NCBI GenBank assembly: GCA_002633005.1 | Contig: NMRA01000020.1 | Coordinates: 1,014,803-1,078,802, forward strand | DNA: 64,000 nucleotides | Direction: 5' to 3' | DNA from: Phoronis australis | Taxonomy: Eukaryota > Phoronida > Phoronidae | Shown: positions 45,001-57,339 of the stretch, piece by piece | Layout: every line of letters starts with the position of its first letter | How positions within the stretch are numbered: position 1 is the stretch's first letter | Made by a program: the position numbers and the translations under genes | Notes under the pieces: model-generated | What the model was told of the DNA's origin: nothing | Database searches by the model: none | Seen by the model: the letters and a program-made list of their open reading frames with translations, nothing else

Positions 45001-48000
45001 AAGGTCCATATTGGGTGGCCACTTTTGGTGAAAAATGAAGGTTGCATATAACGGCAAAAGCTTGGTTATTTTAAAGTACCATCATTACAGGTTTGTAATC
45101 TAAAAAAAATTTTGCACAAGCACCACCGACTAAAATTTTATGGTTTAATGCATCACAGTTGCATAAAAGGGTACGTACACTACAACTTGTGGTCACAGCT
45201 CACTTCTACCATGCAAAATTTCACTAATTTAAGGTAGCTGTTAATTTAAGAAGTTCTTGATCAAATTGAAGAAGTATCTAAAGTAAGAAAAGTTATTACT
45301 GTGCTGATCAAGTTGCTCTAGATGATGATACATTGCTCATTTTAACACAGTATAATGAGGACTTCTTCTCTTGCAATATGATTCTTACAAAAAGAAAATG
45401 ACAAGTAACTACTTTTTTCAAAAAAATTATTGGTGCTATTTGCCTAGTTTTCAACACATTTACCACTTGGTCAAAATACATGTAGTTAAAGCAATATTAG
45501 ACCCAGTGTTCAACTTGTAAACAGTAAAAAATGGCACTGGTTGGGGGGGGGGGGGGGNGGGGGTACGTACACTACGCATAGTCGATCAACGTCAAATTTT
45601 GATTAAGTTACAAATGTATGGGATGGTCTCGAGTTTTGTGCTGCCTCTACTTGTTGGTTTGCTGCAAGTTGTCTTGAGAGATAGAGAACCTGCCTCTGCA
45701 ACGTCAGTTGTCACATGTGATGTGTCTTCTAGGATGTTAAGTACTAGCCAAGTCCTGTGTGGCATTCTACTGCCCAAAAGTCTGATAATGTCCATTGTTT
45801 TTTGTCAGACTGGATACATTTTGGAAATATCAATATTGTTCATGAGAACAGTAGTATGTAAAACTACTTGTAGGCAATACTTTTTAGCATAGAGGTTGAA
45901 GGTACGTACACTACACAGGGGTACGTACACTACATTTCAATGACTTGTCAGGTTTATAAAGAATACTTTTTGAGAGTACCAAATCTATTCAAAGAGAACA
46001 AATAAAAAGTACAGAATACATGTGTATATCTGTCTGTCATTCTTTGAAAACAGGCACATCTTAAGAAATAGGGGTACGTACACAAACTGCTTATATTTCA
46101 CTCAAAACAAATGTATTTGTAATTAACACCCTTTTAGCCTAGTATTTTTAATGGAGGAAACTGTCTGTGACAAGTGTTGCTTACTTTCCGTGTAATATTT
46201 TTGTTTCATGGTGTTTGTTCACATCGCGGTACTACATTTCAATGACATGTCGGGTTTGTTACTAAATACAAAGAATCTACTGAGAGTTAGATGATTTACT
46301 AAATCAATTCAAAGAGAAAAAATTAAAAGCACAGCATTCATGTGCATACATGTATCTGCCATACTTTGAAAATAGGCACAAATTAAAATATGGGGGTACG
46401 TACACTACAAATGATAATATTTCACTCAAAACAAACGTATTTGCAATAAAAATCATTTTAACCTAACAATTTTAAGGAAGGAAACTGTTTATGACCAAAG
46501 TTGCTCACTTACCAAGTGATATTTTAATTTCATGGCATTAATTTTGTAAACATGGGGGTACGTACACTACATCACCGTTTCTGCATCACATGGTAACGTA
46601 ATGTTGTAAGGCCATTTCTGTTTCTTTGATGATAATAAGCACCATGTTGTTGTTTAAAAGGCAATAATTTCATTTACAATGACCATTTGTGTTACTGAAT
46701 TCCACATGGGGGTACATACACTACATTTTGTTAGCCTTTTGGACAAATTTTCAAAGTAGCAGAACCCAGTCAATATCCGAACTTTTGGTTTGTTTAGATA
46801 TTGAATTATTTGAAAATAGTTATTTTTAAAATGGACACTCGTAACGCTAACTATGCGTGAAATTCCTAGACAAAAACCTGCATAAATTTCTCAAACATTG
46901 TCTGAATTTGCACAACTAAATAATTCTATGCATATGAGAGTCAGTTAACATTTGGTAATTGACCAAAAAAAATTATATTAGACCGTAACACAGTCAACTC
47001 TCGAATATGGACCTTGTGATTTAGCCGACCGGAAGGATATACATGTATGTAAGGAAGTGGAGGGGCCGACCGGTGATGCTGAACTTGGTAGCCACCGCGG
47101 CGGAGCGGGTAAAATTGGGTGAGAATTGGTGGTGACCGGGAATGGCAATTAATTTTCATCTACATTGGGGCTAAGTTGTACCACCTCCCGAGTAGCCAAA
47201 CCCGGATACGCCTATACGCTTGGATTCTTTACCACTATCTCCACTTAGACCGAAGTAGAAATCATGGGCGGCGCAGCACTGAAAAAGTGGGGGGCTATAG
47301 TCCCCGCCCAGTCCCCCTTTGGTGTACGGCCCATAGACCATGGGCGCCGGAGCAATGAAAAAAGTAGGAGCTATAGCCCCCCCAGCCCCCTATGGTGCGC
47401 CGCCCATGGAGATGGGCCCTATAATTACGTACTACTCGAGAGTCTTAAAAACAAAGGGTTTTGTAGCATTTCTAACTCACAAGCACTAATCATGATAAGT
47501 GAAACTTAATTACGCTACAGATTTTTAATCGGTTAATTCACATCGGAAAAAATATTTCCCAATTTGACAGTTTTCTCCACAAAAATTACCACTTTCCTGC
47601 TACTTGTGTTACAAAAAATCAGACTACAGATTTAGAATGCTCACACTCTCTAGAGTCTAAAAATGTGGTCATAGTATGCCCCTTACCAGCTACTTTTTGG
47701 CAATTTTGATCTGTCTGACAGTCACCTGAAATCACACCCGGTTTCTCGGAGGCGACAGGATCGAGTTGAAAGCAAATGACAGCCACCATTTTGCATCAAA
47801 AGTAGGTCACGGCTAAAAAACTTAGCTTTTCTCATCCAAAAACACAAGTAAATCAATTTCCTGGCATTTGTTTTGAACAACTTCCTCGAACCACCTGACA
47901 TACGCCCTGTCCATAAATTTTAAGCCTGCAAAATGCCCTGTGGCTACAACCTAACTCTTCAGTGCTACCATTAGTCAACTTACAGCTCAACATTCGTGCC

Positions 48001-49105
48001 TCGGCGATAGGCAGTTCAGTGGCGGCCGTTTTGTGGTCGTTTGCGAGATCGCAAGATAACGTGTGTAATACCAACCTAAATTCGGCGTTATTTTTGTGAT
48101 CTCAACTAGCTCGCAAGAACATTGCCAAATTCATTCTCTACCGTCACGGTACCGAAGTTAGGCAGTTACTTATAACGTCACCTATTAGGCCAGCAAACAA
48201 TCAAACCTCGCCTTGCGGAAAGTTTGCATGTAGTAACCTGTTGTTATTGTCATTTCAGTTTATGCGGGCAACAAGTGCGTCAAGTGCAACTCAATTTTGG
48301 ATAAAGCTTGTAACGACGCCTTCGTCAGCAATTCTAAGTATACCGTTAACTGCACCTATGGCTGCCAGAAGACCAAAGTCGACACGGCTGGTATGGAAAT
48401 TATTGACAGTACTTTTTTTCTCTTTCCTAATTTAAAACTCCAGGAGCACAGACAAAAGCCTTAAAACCCGGTTCTGGCGACTTCATTAATTTGAAGTTTG
48501 GCCATGTTGTTTCGTCTTCCAAGCATATGCGCTCCATAATGTTATGTTTATTAACTTTTAATTGGGCACTTGGAACATGATATCCTACTAATATGAATGG
48601 CGCTTCATCACTGGAAGGTGCAAAAACTTAAGGATACTCTTTCTTTTACATTCACCAAGACACAGTATTAGTGTCGTCAGTCGACAGGTATTACAGTTTC
48701 CAGCTTGTGGCACTGTTTATATTGTCTTTAGTTTTTTGATAATGACCATTGTTGGGCTTTAAGTTTCGAATGAAGGTGTAAATTGCGTTAAAATCTGTTC
48801 GATGAAGTTTTAACAAAAGTGACGCGGAAAGAGAATCTTTTAAATAAAACAGCGAGAGATTTTGTAGAAATTTTGCTCTGATGTCATTTACTTTGGCAAC
48901 AGGTGTTGTGACGACCGACAGAGGCTGTGCTTCATCGTCAAAGAAAGCCGATTGCTCAAAATCTGAGGTCAAGATTTTCATCAGCATTAAGACTTGGACC
49001 TGCTATTGTGACGGTGATCTCTGCAACGGATCTCCCAAGATGGCTTTGCCCGTTTCCGCGGTCCTTTTGACAGTCGTTGTGTCTTTGAAACAACTGTTGT
49101 TCTGA
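42035..49105 (+). CDS. Ly6/uPAR three-finger GPI-anchored protein, gene A (three exons)
   Basis: Exons 42035-42083, 48259-48390 and 48903-49105; both introns are phase 1 (G|GTGAGT...TTTCAG and G|GTATGG...CAACAG), the classic Ly6/CD59 gene structure. The product is 127 residues. Signal peptide MKSYLIVLAVFALLGCVYA, cleaved after A19. Mature three-finger domain with ten cysteines (C23, C26, C34, C48, C52, C69, C78, C94, C96, C101), enough for five disulphides, starting CVKC and ending CYCDGDLCN, the family signature. One sequon, N47-C-T. The C-terminal NGSPKM...AVLLTVVVSL hydrophobic tail is a GPI-anchor signal, so the protein probably sits on the outer plasma membrane, where relatives modulate receptors, channels, adhesion or complement. 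The target is unknown. Intron 1 (6.2 kb) is swollen by transposons and a tandem array; intron 2 is 512 bp. Confidence 0.88.
42976..43291. mobile_element. hAT-like MITE in intron 1 of Ly6 gene A
   Basis: 316 bp; starts CAGGGGCGGATCCAGG and ends AAATCCGCCACTG. Flanked by ACTTT on both sides (42971-42975 and 43292-43296), a 5-bp target duplication as in the 36837 element. The paralogous site in gene B, near 59850, reads ACAACTTTTTATC without any insertion, a natural empty site. It contains a nested second MITE. Confidence 0.75.
43041..43190 (+). mobile_element. MITE, CATGCGCGCACCCAG family, copy 5 (nested)
   Basis: Starts ATGAGTGCGCCCAGCCTAAA and ends CACCCTGGGTGCGCGCAT. Carries only the left-hand GGGG..TCGAAATTTT and ACGG..GTTCAAGGCCTATGCATTGCG blocks; the right half is deleted. 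Nested inside the hAT-like MITE, so it inserted later than that element or moved with it. Confidence 0.65.
43738..43993. mobile_element. MITE, GTTCCAAGAAAC type, in intron 1 of Ly6 gene A
   Basis: Begins CAAGGCACCGTTCCAAGAAAA and ends TCTTGAAACCTACCCCTGG. AT-rich interior with mirrored CTTAAGTTTGACTT / AAACTTAAGTCAAA words. Homology with intron 1 of gene B stops exactly at its left end (after TTGAGTAC), so it is a gene A-specific insertion. Confidence 0.6.
44030..44278 (-). mobile_element. MITE, CATGCGCGCACCCAG family, copy 6
   Basis: Begins CATGCGTGCAACCAGGGGGG and ends GAAGGCTGAGTGATCGCATAG. Contains AAGTGGGCAAAAAGTTCCGCC and TCTAAACAAGC in the positions of the conserved blocks. More diverged than copies 4 and 7. 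Confidence 0.65.
45169..46724 (+). repeat. intronic tandem array with GGGGTACGTACACTAC boxes
   Basis: Eight copies of a GGGGTACGTACACTAC box (near 45169, 45559, 45901, 45918, 46071, 46392, 46554, 46707; the 46071 and 46707 copies carry one or a few changes). Between about 45918 and 46570 they belong to two diverged tandem units of about 320 bp: shared blocks are CTACATTTCAATGAC, TTCAAAGAGAA, TTTGAAAA.AGGCACA, ATATTTCACTCAAAACAAA and GGAAACTGT. An N in a poly-G run lies at 45558. Situated in intron 1 of Ly6 gene A and absent from gene B. Neither protein-coding nor a known family to me. Confidence 0.75.
47262..47410 (+). repeat. two tandem GC-rich units of about 75 bp
   Basis: Unit 1 starts ATGGGCGGCGCAGCACTGAA and unit 2 starts ATGGGCGCCGGAGCAATGAA; both contain GCTATAG.CCCC and end GG.GC.C.GCCCAT. 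The ends of each unit are complementary (ATGGGCGGCG / CGCCGCCCAT), so this is probably a MITE pair or a foldback. In intron 1 of Ly6 gene A. Confidence 0.6.
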
Positions 49106-49264
49106 GTTCACTTCACAAAACATGAATCTTTAGTGTGTTAGGGCAATGCCTCGTTAATTATCTAATTCCCTCTCTGTGCTTGTTTGATGTTCCATAAGTA
49201 ACGGCTCATTTATACAGATTTATTTAAACATTACATTATTCCAGTTGTAAGAAAATAGAGTGTT

Positions 49265-49270
49265 AATAAA
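49265..49270 (+). promoter_or_regulatory. poly(A) signal of Ly6 gene A
   Basis: AATAAA 160 bases after the TGA stop, in the GTTAATAAATTCTGTTT context that is conserved (as AATAAG) in gene B. Confidence 0.6.
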
Positions 49271-51039
49271 TTCTGTTTTAACTCGAATTGATTTTTTTAC
49301 CAATAACAACTTCTGTGATGATGCGATGCTTACTCGTCTGAACAGTGAACAAACAGGTCTATGCCAAAATGCGCTCGGCTGAAGTCGGATAAGGTGATAA
49401 TCTGTTGTCCTTGGAAATACTTGTTTACAGACAGGTTATGTAGGATCTAATAGAGGAGACTGTATTTATCCAAATACCTACAAATCTAAAGTTTTTACCA
49501 AGTAAAAGCATAAATTTCTGAACGAATAAAGCATGCAGAATTTAATTTTTGAATTTTTACCAATCTGCCATAATTTGGGTCACGTGAAAATGGATTTCAG
49601 TAAAGTTATAAAAAAGAAGGATAGCAAACGGATAGTATCAGTAACATGACCAAATTTCGTTTGATACAAATGTTCACGTGAAATCTCAAATATGAGTTCA
49701 CAGTTTTCTGAATTATCATGTCGTTTACATTTTATGCAAGTTTGAATTTTTCAAGAAAGTCATTGATGTCTTTTTGATAGCCCCAAATGCAAAAAGAGTT
49801 TTTTCAAAAGTAATTCCTGGCAGCGTTTTGGAGAACACTATAGAAACACTGTATATAAGAGTTTGTTGAACTGTTCGACACTTAGTCGATTTTTCTTCCA
49901 CAAGGCAAAGCACGTCTCCCTATTTCGAATGGTAAGACGTAGACGTAGTACATTTCTCCTGCATGGAGAATGTGGGACATTTGACCTTTGCTGTAAATAA
50001 AACAATGGCGATTATGCACTTTCAAAATGTTTTCTGACTAATTCTTTGAGGGCATGAGCGCACATGTGTTGTTAAGGGCGCTGAATCTGAAAACTGGACA
50101 GGGATGAAACAATTTATATTTCGTCTTTGTTTCAAAAATAGTGAATCTGACGATTTTTTAAGAAATTTTTCCCATTTTCAAAGTGAATAACTCTCACGTT
50201 TGTTTGCATCTTCAAAAACGGCCTGCTTAAATGGTACTTTTTTCGAGTTTTCGTATTCCATGCCTCTTTATGAGCTTTTCTATTGAATGGCGTCTGTAAC
50301 CCCCAGAGAAAAGAACAGAACTCAACATCTTAAGCATTGCCATGGAATTTCATGGATAAAAACTCTCATTGCCTCACACAAAATCAAAACAATAATTTAG
50401 AAACCTGTTACAGGGTTTTTGAAACTTCATCTTGAATATTTTTATCAAAAGAGATTGGCAATTTTTATTGAAATTGTTATTTTGCAATGAAAGTGCCTTT
50501 CTTTATCACTTACTTTTCACTAAAAGACTTTGTCACGTCAGTGACCCAACTAATGAAAAAGATTGGTACTGTATGAAGTAAGAAGTATTGCCAGTGCGTA
50601 GACAGCACTAGTTGTACGCGGACGACGCCAAGTCGCCAAATGCGACTTGCCAAAAATCCAAGGTTACCAAATGAAATCCGAGGTTACCAAAATTCATGAC
50701 GGAAGTCGTCGAACAAAAAACGTCCTGCCATGGTCACCATAATAGAAAAATTGCAAATTGCGTAGACCTCAAGTCCCCCGTACGCATATATCATTCAGTC
50801 TCTGACTCAATTCCCCCAACCAACCAACCAACAGAGAACTCAGGCAATCAAATACACTGGAGGTATGTGTTTCTTGGTCCTGCCTTACCCGATTTTTGCA
50901 GAACAATTCCGACTTCTGTCTGTTTACTTCCTGTTGTAATTAAAGCGCATGAGCAGATGTCCAATACATATATACATATTTACACATTACAAGGTCATAA
51001 TTTCCTGTCTGAAATCATAACCTTTTAATATAAATAGGG
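49271..51039. other. no gene recognised
   Basis: Similarity to the flank of Ly6 gene B fades out by about 49340. The remainder is AT-rich with frames of up to 110 codons (50696-51028) and no domain. Confidence 0.4.
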
Positions 51040-51745
51040 ATAGTCTTTTAAAAGGTTTGTGGAGTTTATTTTGAATAGATATTTGATGTTTTCGATGTCA
51101 GTATACTGTCTGGATAATTCTGGTAGAAATTAATCTAATATCTTTTAGTTCAGGACAGTTAAGTAAAAAGTGTTTTTCGTCTTCAATTTCTGAATGGTTG
51201 CAGATTTCACAAAGCCTCTCCTCCTTAGGAATGTCATGGTACCTACCAGTTTCTATTTTCAGTTGATGTCCAGAGCACCTGAATTCGGTTTGCATATTTT
51301 ACGTTCAGTTGGTGGTAGACAGTAAAGATATTCTTCTCAAGATAAATCTGTTTTGAAGATAGAGTAAAATGAGCACTTGCTAGAGTTCTTTGATATCATC
51401 TATTCTTGGGCACCACAATCCAACAATCTTTGCTTGAATTCTAATATAAATAAATCAATATTTCTAGGGCCACTTTTCCATGCCTCCTCAAACCCGTATC
51501 GGAATAAAATAACTTTAGCCGCACTGGCCCAATTTGTTCGCCGTCTTTCATAGTCTTCCCGCAGCATCCAGTAATATTTGAGTACCTAAGGTTATTAATC
51601 TGTAGAATTTTGGTCTGCACAAGTATTTCTTAGATATTAAATGCCTGCCACATTCCCCTCTAAACATAGCGTTAGTTGTTTTCTTTGGAACACCGGCAAC
51701 CCATTTACAGAAATCATTGTGAACACTTTCTATGCCTTTCTAATA
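51040..51745 (-). mobile_element. non-LTR retrotransposon remnant, 3' end of the ORF
   Basis: Read on the minus strand. The right part encodes HNDFCKWVAGVPKKTTNAMF then GECGRHLISKKYLCR, the conserved block after the reverse transcriptase of many LINEs. The left part (51098-51295) encodes HQLKIETGRYHDIPKEERLC followed by EICNHSEIEDEKHFLLNCP, the zinc-knuckle-like RT C-terminal domain (C-x2-C...H...C). Several stops and frameshifts lie between, so it is dead and truncated at its 5' end. Confidence 0.8.
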
Positions 51746-52639
51746 TACTTTACCCTATATCTATTGGATCTAAGAAAATGTTATTAATTTAAAGTTTTAA
51801 AATCACCACAAAATTTGGAAGGAATTTCGGATGAACTACTGTCTGACTTTGATACTCGTCGAGGCGACTTTGTAGTGACTTGGGACTTTCCCCAAGTCGC
51901 CATACACAATCTAAAGTTGCGTTCGCGAGCTGCATGTCGCCAAATTGAGCATTGCATAGAATACATGTACAATGCAGTTGACTTAATATTTCTGGGAAAG
52001 CACAAACTTTCCCCTCCTCGTCAGATCTAACGTTATGTGGATTGAAGATGGCGAAAATCCTGTAAAATACTCTTTGGCCTGGAAAAATATGTACAAATGT
52101 AAACTATTACAGTAATTGATAGTAGAAATGGAAAGATTCCCTGTCAAGAAGCCATTCCCAATGAAACTTATGTCTTTTACAGTTGCCTTTATTGCTCTCG
52201 TGATATGACTATTTACAATTTATGATGAGGACATCAGTTTGCATATGGATAGGCCGTCCACGATTACATAAGCGACACTCGAATCTCGCTGTATTTACAT
52301 ACAATGCCGAAATGTCTCTCAAGCACTTTAGTACCCCGCCGGCATTTTTGCGCCAGTGGAGTTCCACAAGTTCTTTGTAGTCATCATATTCTTTATAAGT
52401 TTTTATCTGCTGCTTTACTCTACTAGTCTTTCCAATGCAAAGGAAGTATTGGCCTACTGTTATGCTTTGGGCTGCAACTACAATAGGAGAAAGTTTGAAC
52501 AATTGGAAAAGTATCCGAGCTTTCGTGATGTCAGCTTCTTTACCTTCTGACATGACAAAGACAAGAAAATGCGGAGCGAGCTGGATAAACCAAGTTCGTC
52601 GAATTAATTTTTAACAGAACAGTCCCCCCTTTCTTGAAG
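51746..52639. other. no gene recognised
   Basis: Overlapping opposite-strand frames of 60-114 codons (such as 52209-52553 minus) without any known domain. Confidence 0.4.
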
Positions 52640-53200
52640 ATAACTTTCAATAGGGGCTTTCCATATTGGCGATCTCCAGAGTAATGATGGTATGAAAGTT
52701 ACTTTCGATTGATCCCGACTCCGATTTGGTGGACAGAAATTCAACTACCACATAGTGGTTCATAAATAAAAAAACAGAGGAATAAATTCCATTGTCAGCC
52801 CCTACTATTGTTTTATTAGGTGAAGCTCACTAATTTATTTTATCTTTGACACCGGCTGGGATCGAAATTCTCTCGCTTTATCAGCGCCATCCACATACTT
52901 TGTCGGGAATACATCTTCCCAGGGGAAATGCATTTAACACGACGTCCTTACTCTCAATTGATATTTCGAAAGTTTTGCCTTATTTCATTCTAGCGCATAG
53001 CAATGAAAATTTACAGAGTTTTTATAGCAGGAAATGTGTTAAAAAGCTGTTAATGTCAGTAGGTTGAAACCTCCCGTCCGCATTACATGAAATCTGCAGG
53101 TGGCGCTGAACGCCTGTCCACCAAAGACCTATCACCGTCTGGCAGGTTAGTGAATTTGAAAGTAGCACGGCTATTTCGAAAGTCACCAATTCCGGTATTT
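52640..53200. repeat. dispersed repeat related to 31.7-32.9 kb
   Basis: Blocks in the same order as at 31700-32920: AGAGTAATGA, GATCCCGACT, GTGGACAGAAAT, then AGGTGGCGCTGAACGCCTG and CCGTCTGGCAG. The two places are separated by different unrelated filler, so either a fragmented transposon family or an old segmental duplication is possible. The 181-codon minus-strand frame at 53022-53567 runs partly over this repeat and is therefore not accepted as a gene. Confidence 0.45.
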
Positions 53201-56071
53201 TTACACGGTTGAAAACAAGGGTTTCCGACAAGACCAGTGAAAATGTACCTGACATTCTAAAAGAAGGACAATGAAAATGCTTTCTTACATCCGGGACAAG
53301 GGAGAGTTCTATCGCTGTGTAATACGTACGGGAAGGCCACATCATTTTAACAGGTTTTCTGGTTGAAACTTTCCTTGCCCTATTCCAGGTTTGGAAAATC
53401 ACCTCAAGCTTTTCATTTTGACAAAGGCTGATTTTTACAAATAGGGTACGTGCTTGCCCAGTTGTGACTGTTATGTACATTTGGGAGAAAATAGCTCTCA
53501 TGTACGTGACCTTGACCTTGGATGGCGTGCTAATATAGCAACAAATAATTTCTATGAAGAAATTCACGAGAAGTGCTTACATGTAATTAATGCTAACTAG
53601 TACCTAATGATTCATGCATGTCAGGGTTAGTGAGGTAAAAATTGTCAGGATAGAAAAAAATCCTCGGTCACATTGATTAAGGACACTTTCTACAAAATGT
53701 GCGCATACCTGCTCTGTTTTGACCCTTAACTCCTGAACTATTCTGTAATTACACATTCGCAATAAGAAGCAAACAATTTTTGACGTAAAAGCCAACGAGT
53801 TAATTTTGCTAACAGAGTTCGATCGCTAGCTGCCCCACAGTCTCATCTAGTTTGAACAGGGAGTGTAATACAAGAGGAGTGTTCATTTGTGTGAGTTCGC
53901 TGTTATCGCCATTACTAGCGCCGCCAAGTAGCGAATAAGCAACGGTCAAGCTCTTAGCACGAGGCTGGCGAAGGGAGCCTTTTGCAGCGCAAATTGCACA
54001 AATTCATCCACGAAAACACTAGTGTATTTTTACGTTTCCTAAGGATCCAGAAAGGTAAGGATTATTTGTTATTCAGTAATATGAGACATTGTCTTTCATT
54101 TTGTGTGTTCTGTTCCCGGTTGGAAGACAAGTCGATCGCAGTCCCGGTGCCACTGTCGTCTGCAATTTAGGCTAGGCCTACTGCACAGCCGGGCTCAGCC
54201 GGCAGAAGTACTATGATTAACGATGTGATCGTCAGATTTGCAGTCCTTGTACACCAAATCAAAATATCAACATGTAATTCACCCGAGCCATCGCAGGGAT
54301 AATTTTAGAAAAACATATCCATGGTTATGGGTCAATTTAACACGGCTTCTGACACAGCCAGAGGGCATGGAACCTGTTCATAAGTCAAGTTAAAGAATCT
54401 GTGGGTCTCGGTGAAAAACATCTACATAATTTTAATGTACCAGTTGGCCCAAGTTAAGAAACAGCAGTGCGTCAATGAAAACTTAATTCTATGCTCCAAT
54501 GAAGAAAAAATGTCCCTGGATCGACATTTGAGTCCCTGATTTTCAGTTGACACCACCAAGGTTTTGTCTCTGTCACAGGCACAGTACGACAGGACTACTG
54601 AAGTTTAGTGTGCTGTAGTGTAGTGTAGCTACCAGTCCTCTTTGAGCCTGGTAAGTATGCGGTTTGTTCCCTAGTCTCTTACTGATTTTTGTTAGGTTTA
54701 AGCGCTAGTAGGCGACCTTGTCCAAGAACTGCAAGTTATGCTCTCATCACTTCGAGGAGTCTATGTTCATGAATGTCCGGTAGGGAATGCAGTGCCTCAA
54801 ATATACATGTATGATGTCCCGAATCCACCAAAAATGAAGATGTCAAACAGTTTTCCGGAAATTGTGTATATTACGGCTCTGAATGTCTGATTATCGTCTC
54901 ACAAAGCAAGTACTATACTGGGACTTCATGTGTAGAAAGGACAATTGTTCAAAACCTGGTTTTTTAAACTTTTGCTAAGGTTGATCAGATTGAAACATTT
55001 TTGAAAGGTTAGAATGTGATTTGAAGATTGCCAAAGTGAAACTGATGGATCTTTCAGAGTCTGAATGGAGAGCTGAAATTTTGATCAAACCCATGCTAAA
55101 AACAGAATTTTATTAAAAAAATTAAATTTCTAGAGAAAAAGTCCCTATTTTCTCAATTTAGATGAGGATTCTTGCCCCTGAAAGTGTAAATTGGACGTTT
55201 TGGTATTTTTATTCGTATTGAGGAGCGTTTGTACGTATTATTTTTGTACTGTCCGATGCAAAGAGGATGAAATAGATTTTCTCTGCTCTTGTGGTCTCTA
55301 CACTGATCTCAGAACAGCCATATTTGCAGAGGTCACGCTGATTTGTCCCATCTTTATTGAGTTAAGGTATCAGAATCAGTTTGCTTCTTGATGTTAAACA
55401 CCTCTGTGAATAAGTTAGTTTTCAGCTTTATCTATACCGCATTTTTTGAAGAAAAGAGTTGTTGTTTACTTGTGAATTAATGGGGAGTGAGAAGGTTTTT
55501 CAGATTTTCTTGTTGTTTTGGTTTTTTGTTGACTATTTTGTGTGTTTTTATAGATTGTGATTAGTATTAGCCCCAGTGTGGCTAGGTAAAACACATGGTT
55601 TCCTGGTCAGGCTGTAACTTACCTGAAATATTTACAGTGGGTGTATGAAATTAAATTTTGGTCTTGTCATCCAAGTTTTTATAATTCAGTTTTGTAAGGG
55701 AGCCCTGTGGGTAGTGAATATTTTGATTGCTTTTCAGTACCTCTTGAAATATTTTGTCCTGACATTTTACAACCTTGAATAGTTAGGAGTGATGATATAC
55801 TCAATGTTAGTACGTTTCGTAAGTTGTGAGCTATTCTACAGATTAGTATCTGACTTGTAACTATCGGTGTTTATAGTGGAAAAGTGGGGAGTTTGCCCTG
55901 TACTGGCATGTCACTAAGAAATAATGGAATGTTCTAAAATTATATGTTAGAGTGCATCAGAATGGATCACAATTTTTGGTACTGATTAATTGCTATGCCT
56001 TCTTCTTACTTGTGTAACACCCACTGCACAAAACAGTAACTGTTGTTTGCATTGCTAGTAGCCTGGTGCAT
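53201..56071. other. gene-free interval
   Basis: No domain, RNA gene or long repeat recognised. Long T-rich and AT-rich stretches between 55080 and 55990. Confidence 0.4.
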
Positions 56072-56425
56072 TGAATAGGGAACACATGCGAAACTGTTGG
56101 ATGAAGATGAAACCAACAGTGAGCTGAGAGCACCACGTAATGAAAACTTGGAAAATACCCAGGATGGTACTGACATAACCGCACCGGCATGGACACCGAT
56201 TATTACAAAATGTCCTGAGGGGGTGGCATGCACAAAACGAGAGCCAAATCTCATCACCACCTCAGCACATGTTGGCAATGGTCAGGGGGATCTAGCAACC
56301 AAAATGTATGAGGATGGGAGAGGCTCAACACCCATGTGGCACACCCCTTGGTTTTTACCTGCTTTGCACTCCACCCATGTATCCCCCTTCCTGTCAAACT
56401 CAAGAGCAATCACTAAAATTGTGTA
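56072..56425 (+). CDS. uncertain open frame, possible terminal exon
   Basis: Follows an acceptor-like TGCATTGAATAG (ending 56079) and reads on as GTHAKLLDEDETNSELRAPR, then ENLENTQDGTDITAPAW, ending SNSRAITKIV with a stop at 56424-56426. The acidic, hydrophilic composition is more protein-like than other frames in this stretch and holds no transposon motif, but I recognise no family, see no partner exon, and the pyrimidine tract is poor. It may equally be an exon, a pseudogene fragment or chance. Confidence 0.15.
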
Positions 56426-57339
56426 GTCTATGGAAGTATGAAATGTAATTAGGAATGGTAATTTTCCTTGTTAAAAATTCTAACATAAACAAAAATGCGT
56501 TTATGGGGGCGCCAAAACACTTCTAGTGAGACGTCATGCAGCGTTTTTGGGTGCACCAAAATCCGTTCGTACAAAAACAAAAACAAATGATGTATGTTTA
56601 AGGCGAAGGGGGGTATTCTTTTACTTGAATAGATGCATTTTTGATATCTAAGATGTGCCATGTAAGGATAAACGAGATAGAAAACACGTCTGTATGGTGT
56701 GGGCTTTTAGGAAAACATGCGCCGGCAAAGAACTTCTGTGAGAGCGATAAAAGATATTTTTTAACTGGATGCTGTCATTACGAGTGGTAAGCTCATTGAT
56801 GGCTTATTGTAATGAGAAGCTCTTTGTGTGTTTGCCTTTTCTCGATGCAGCTGTGTTGTTCACCGCCTGTGGTTCATGGGTACTGAAGTAGTTGCCCAGC
56901 TTAGAAGAAACAAAGAGATTAGAGTTCAAGGTAATAAAAGATTAAGAAAATTTATTTCTACACTGCTCAAAACATCGAAGATGTTGGAACTGCAAATGTG
57001 GCCAATTACCATTGGTTTAATAGGAACAAAATTGCAAAAAGCTGTATATGACACCGTCACTGCACGGCATATATCCTGAGGTGCGCTGCAAGTTTACGTC
57101 GTATATTCAAGAAGTTTACCAAATTCATTGAATCGTCATAAGAATTAGTTAATGTGAAAAAGTCATCCGTCCACTGTTCGTGACGTTTAAAACCAATTCT
57201 AGAAGTTGAGTTTTCCCGTCCACAGCAACATATGCCAACGTGCTCACAGCCGTCAGCGTTATCAAAAAGCCCAAACGAGTACAATGAATACGGCGTTTTC
57301 AGCAAATAAACCCTTGGAAAATGGAGTAGATTTTCTTAA
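56426..57339. other. no gene recognised
   Basis: Frames of up to 83 codons; nothing recognised. Confidence 0.4.

Noticed and set aside
45592-45892. 97-codon frame with hydrophobic segments inside intron 1 of Ly6 gene A
   Set aside because: Lies within the GTACGTAC tandem-array region and has no start, splice or homology support.
53022-53567. 181-codon minus-strand open frame, the longest frame after the receptors
   Set aside because: No recognisable domain, no splice or poly(A) context, and it runs partly over a dispersed repeat also present near 32.9 kb.
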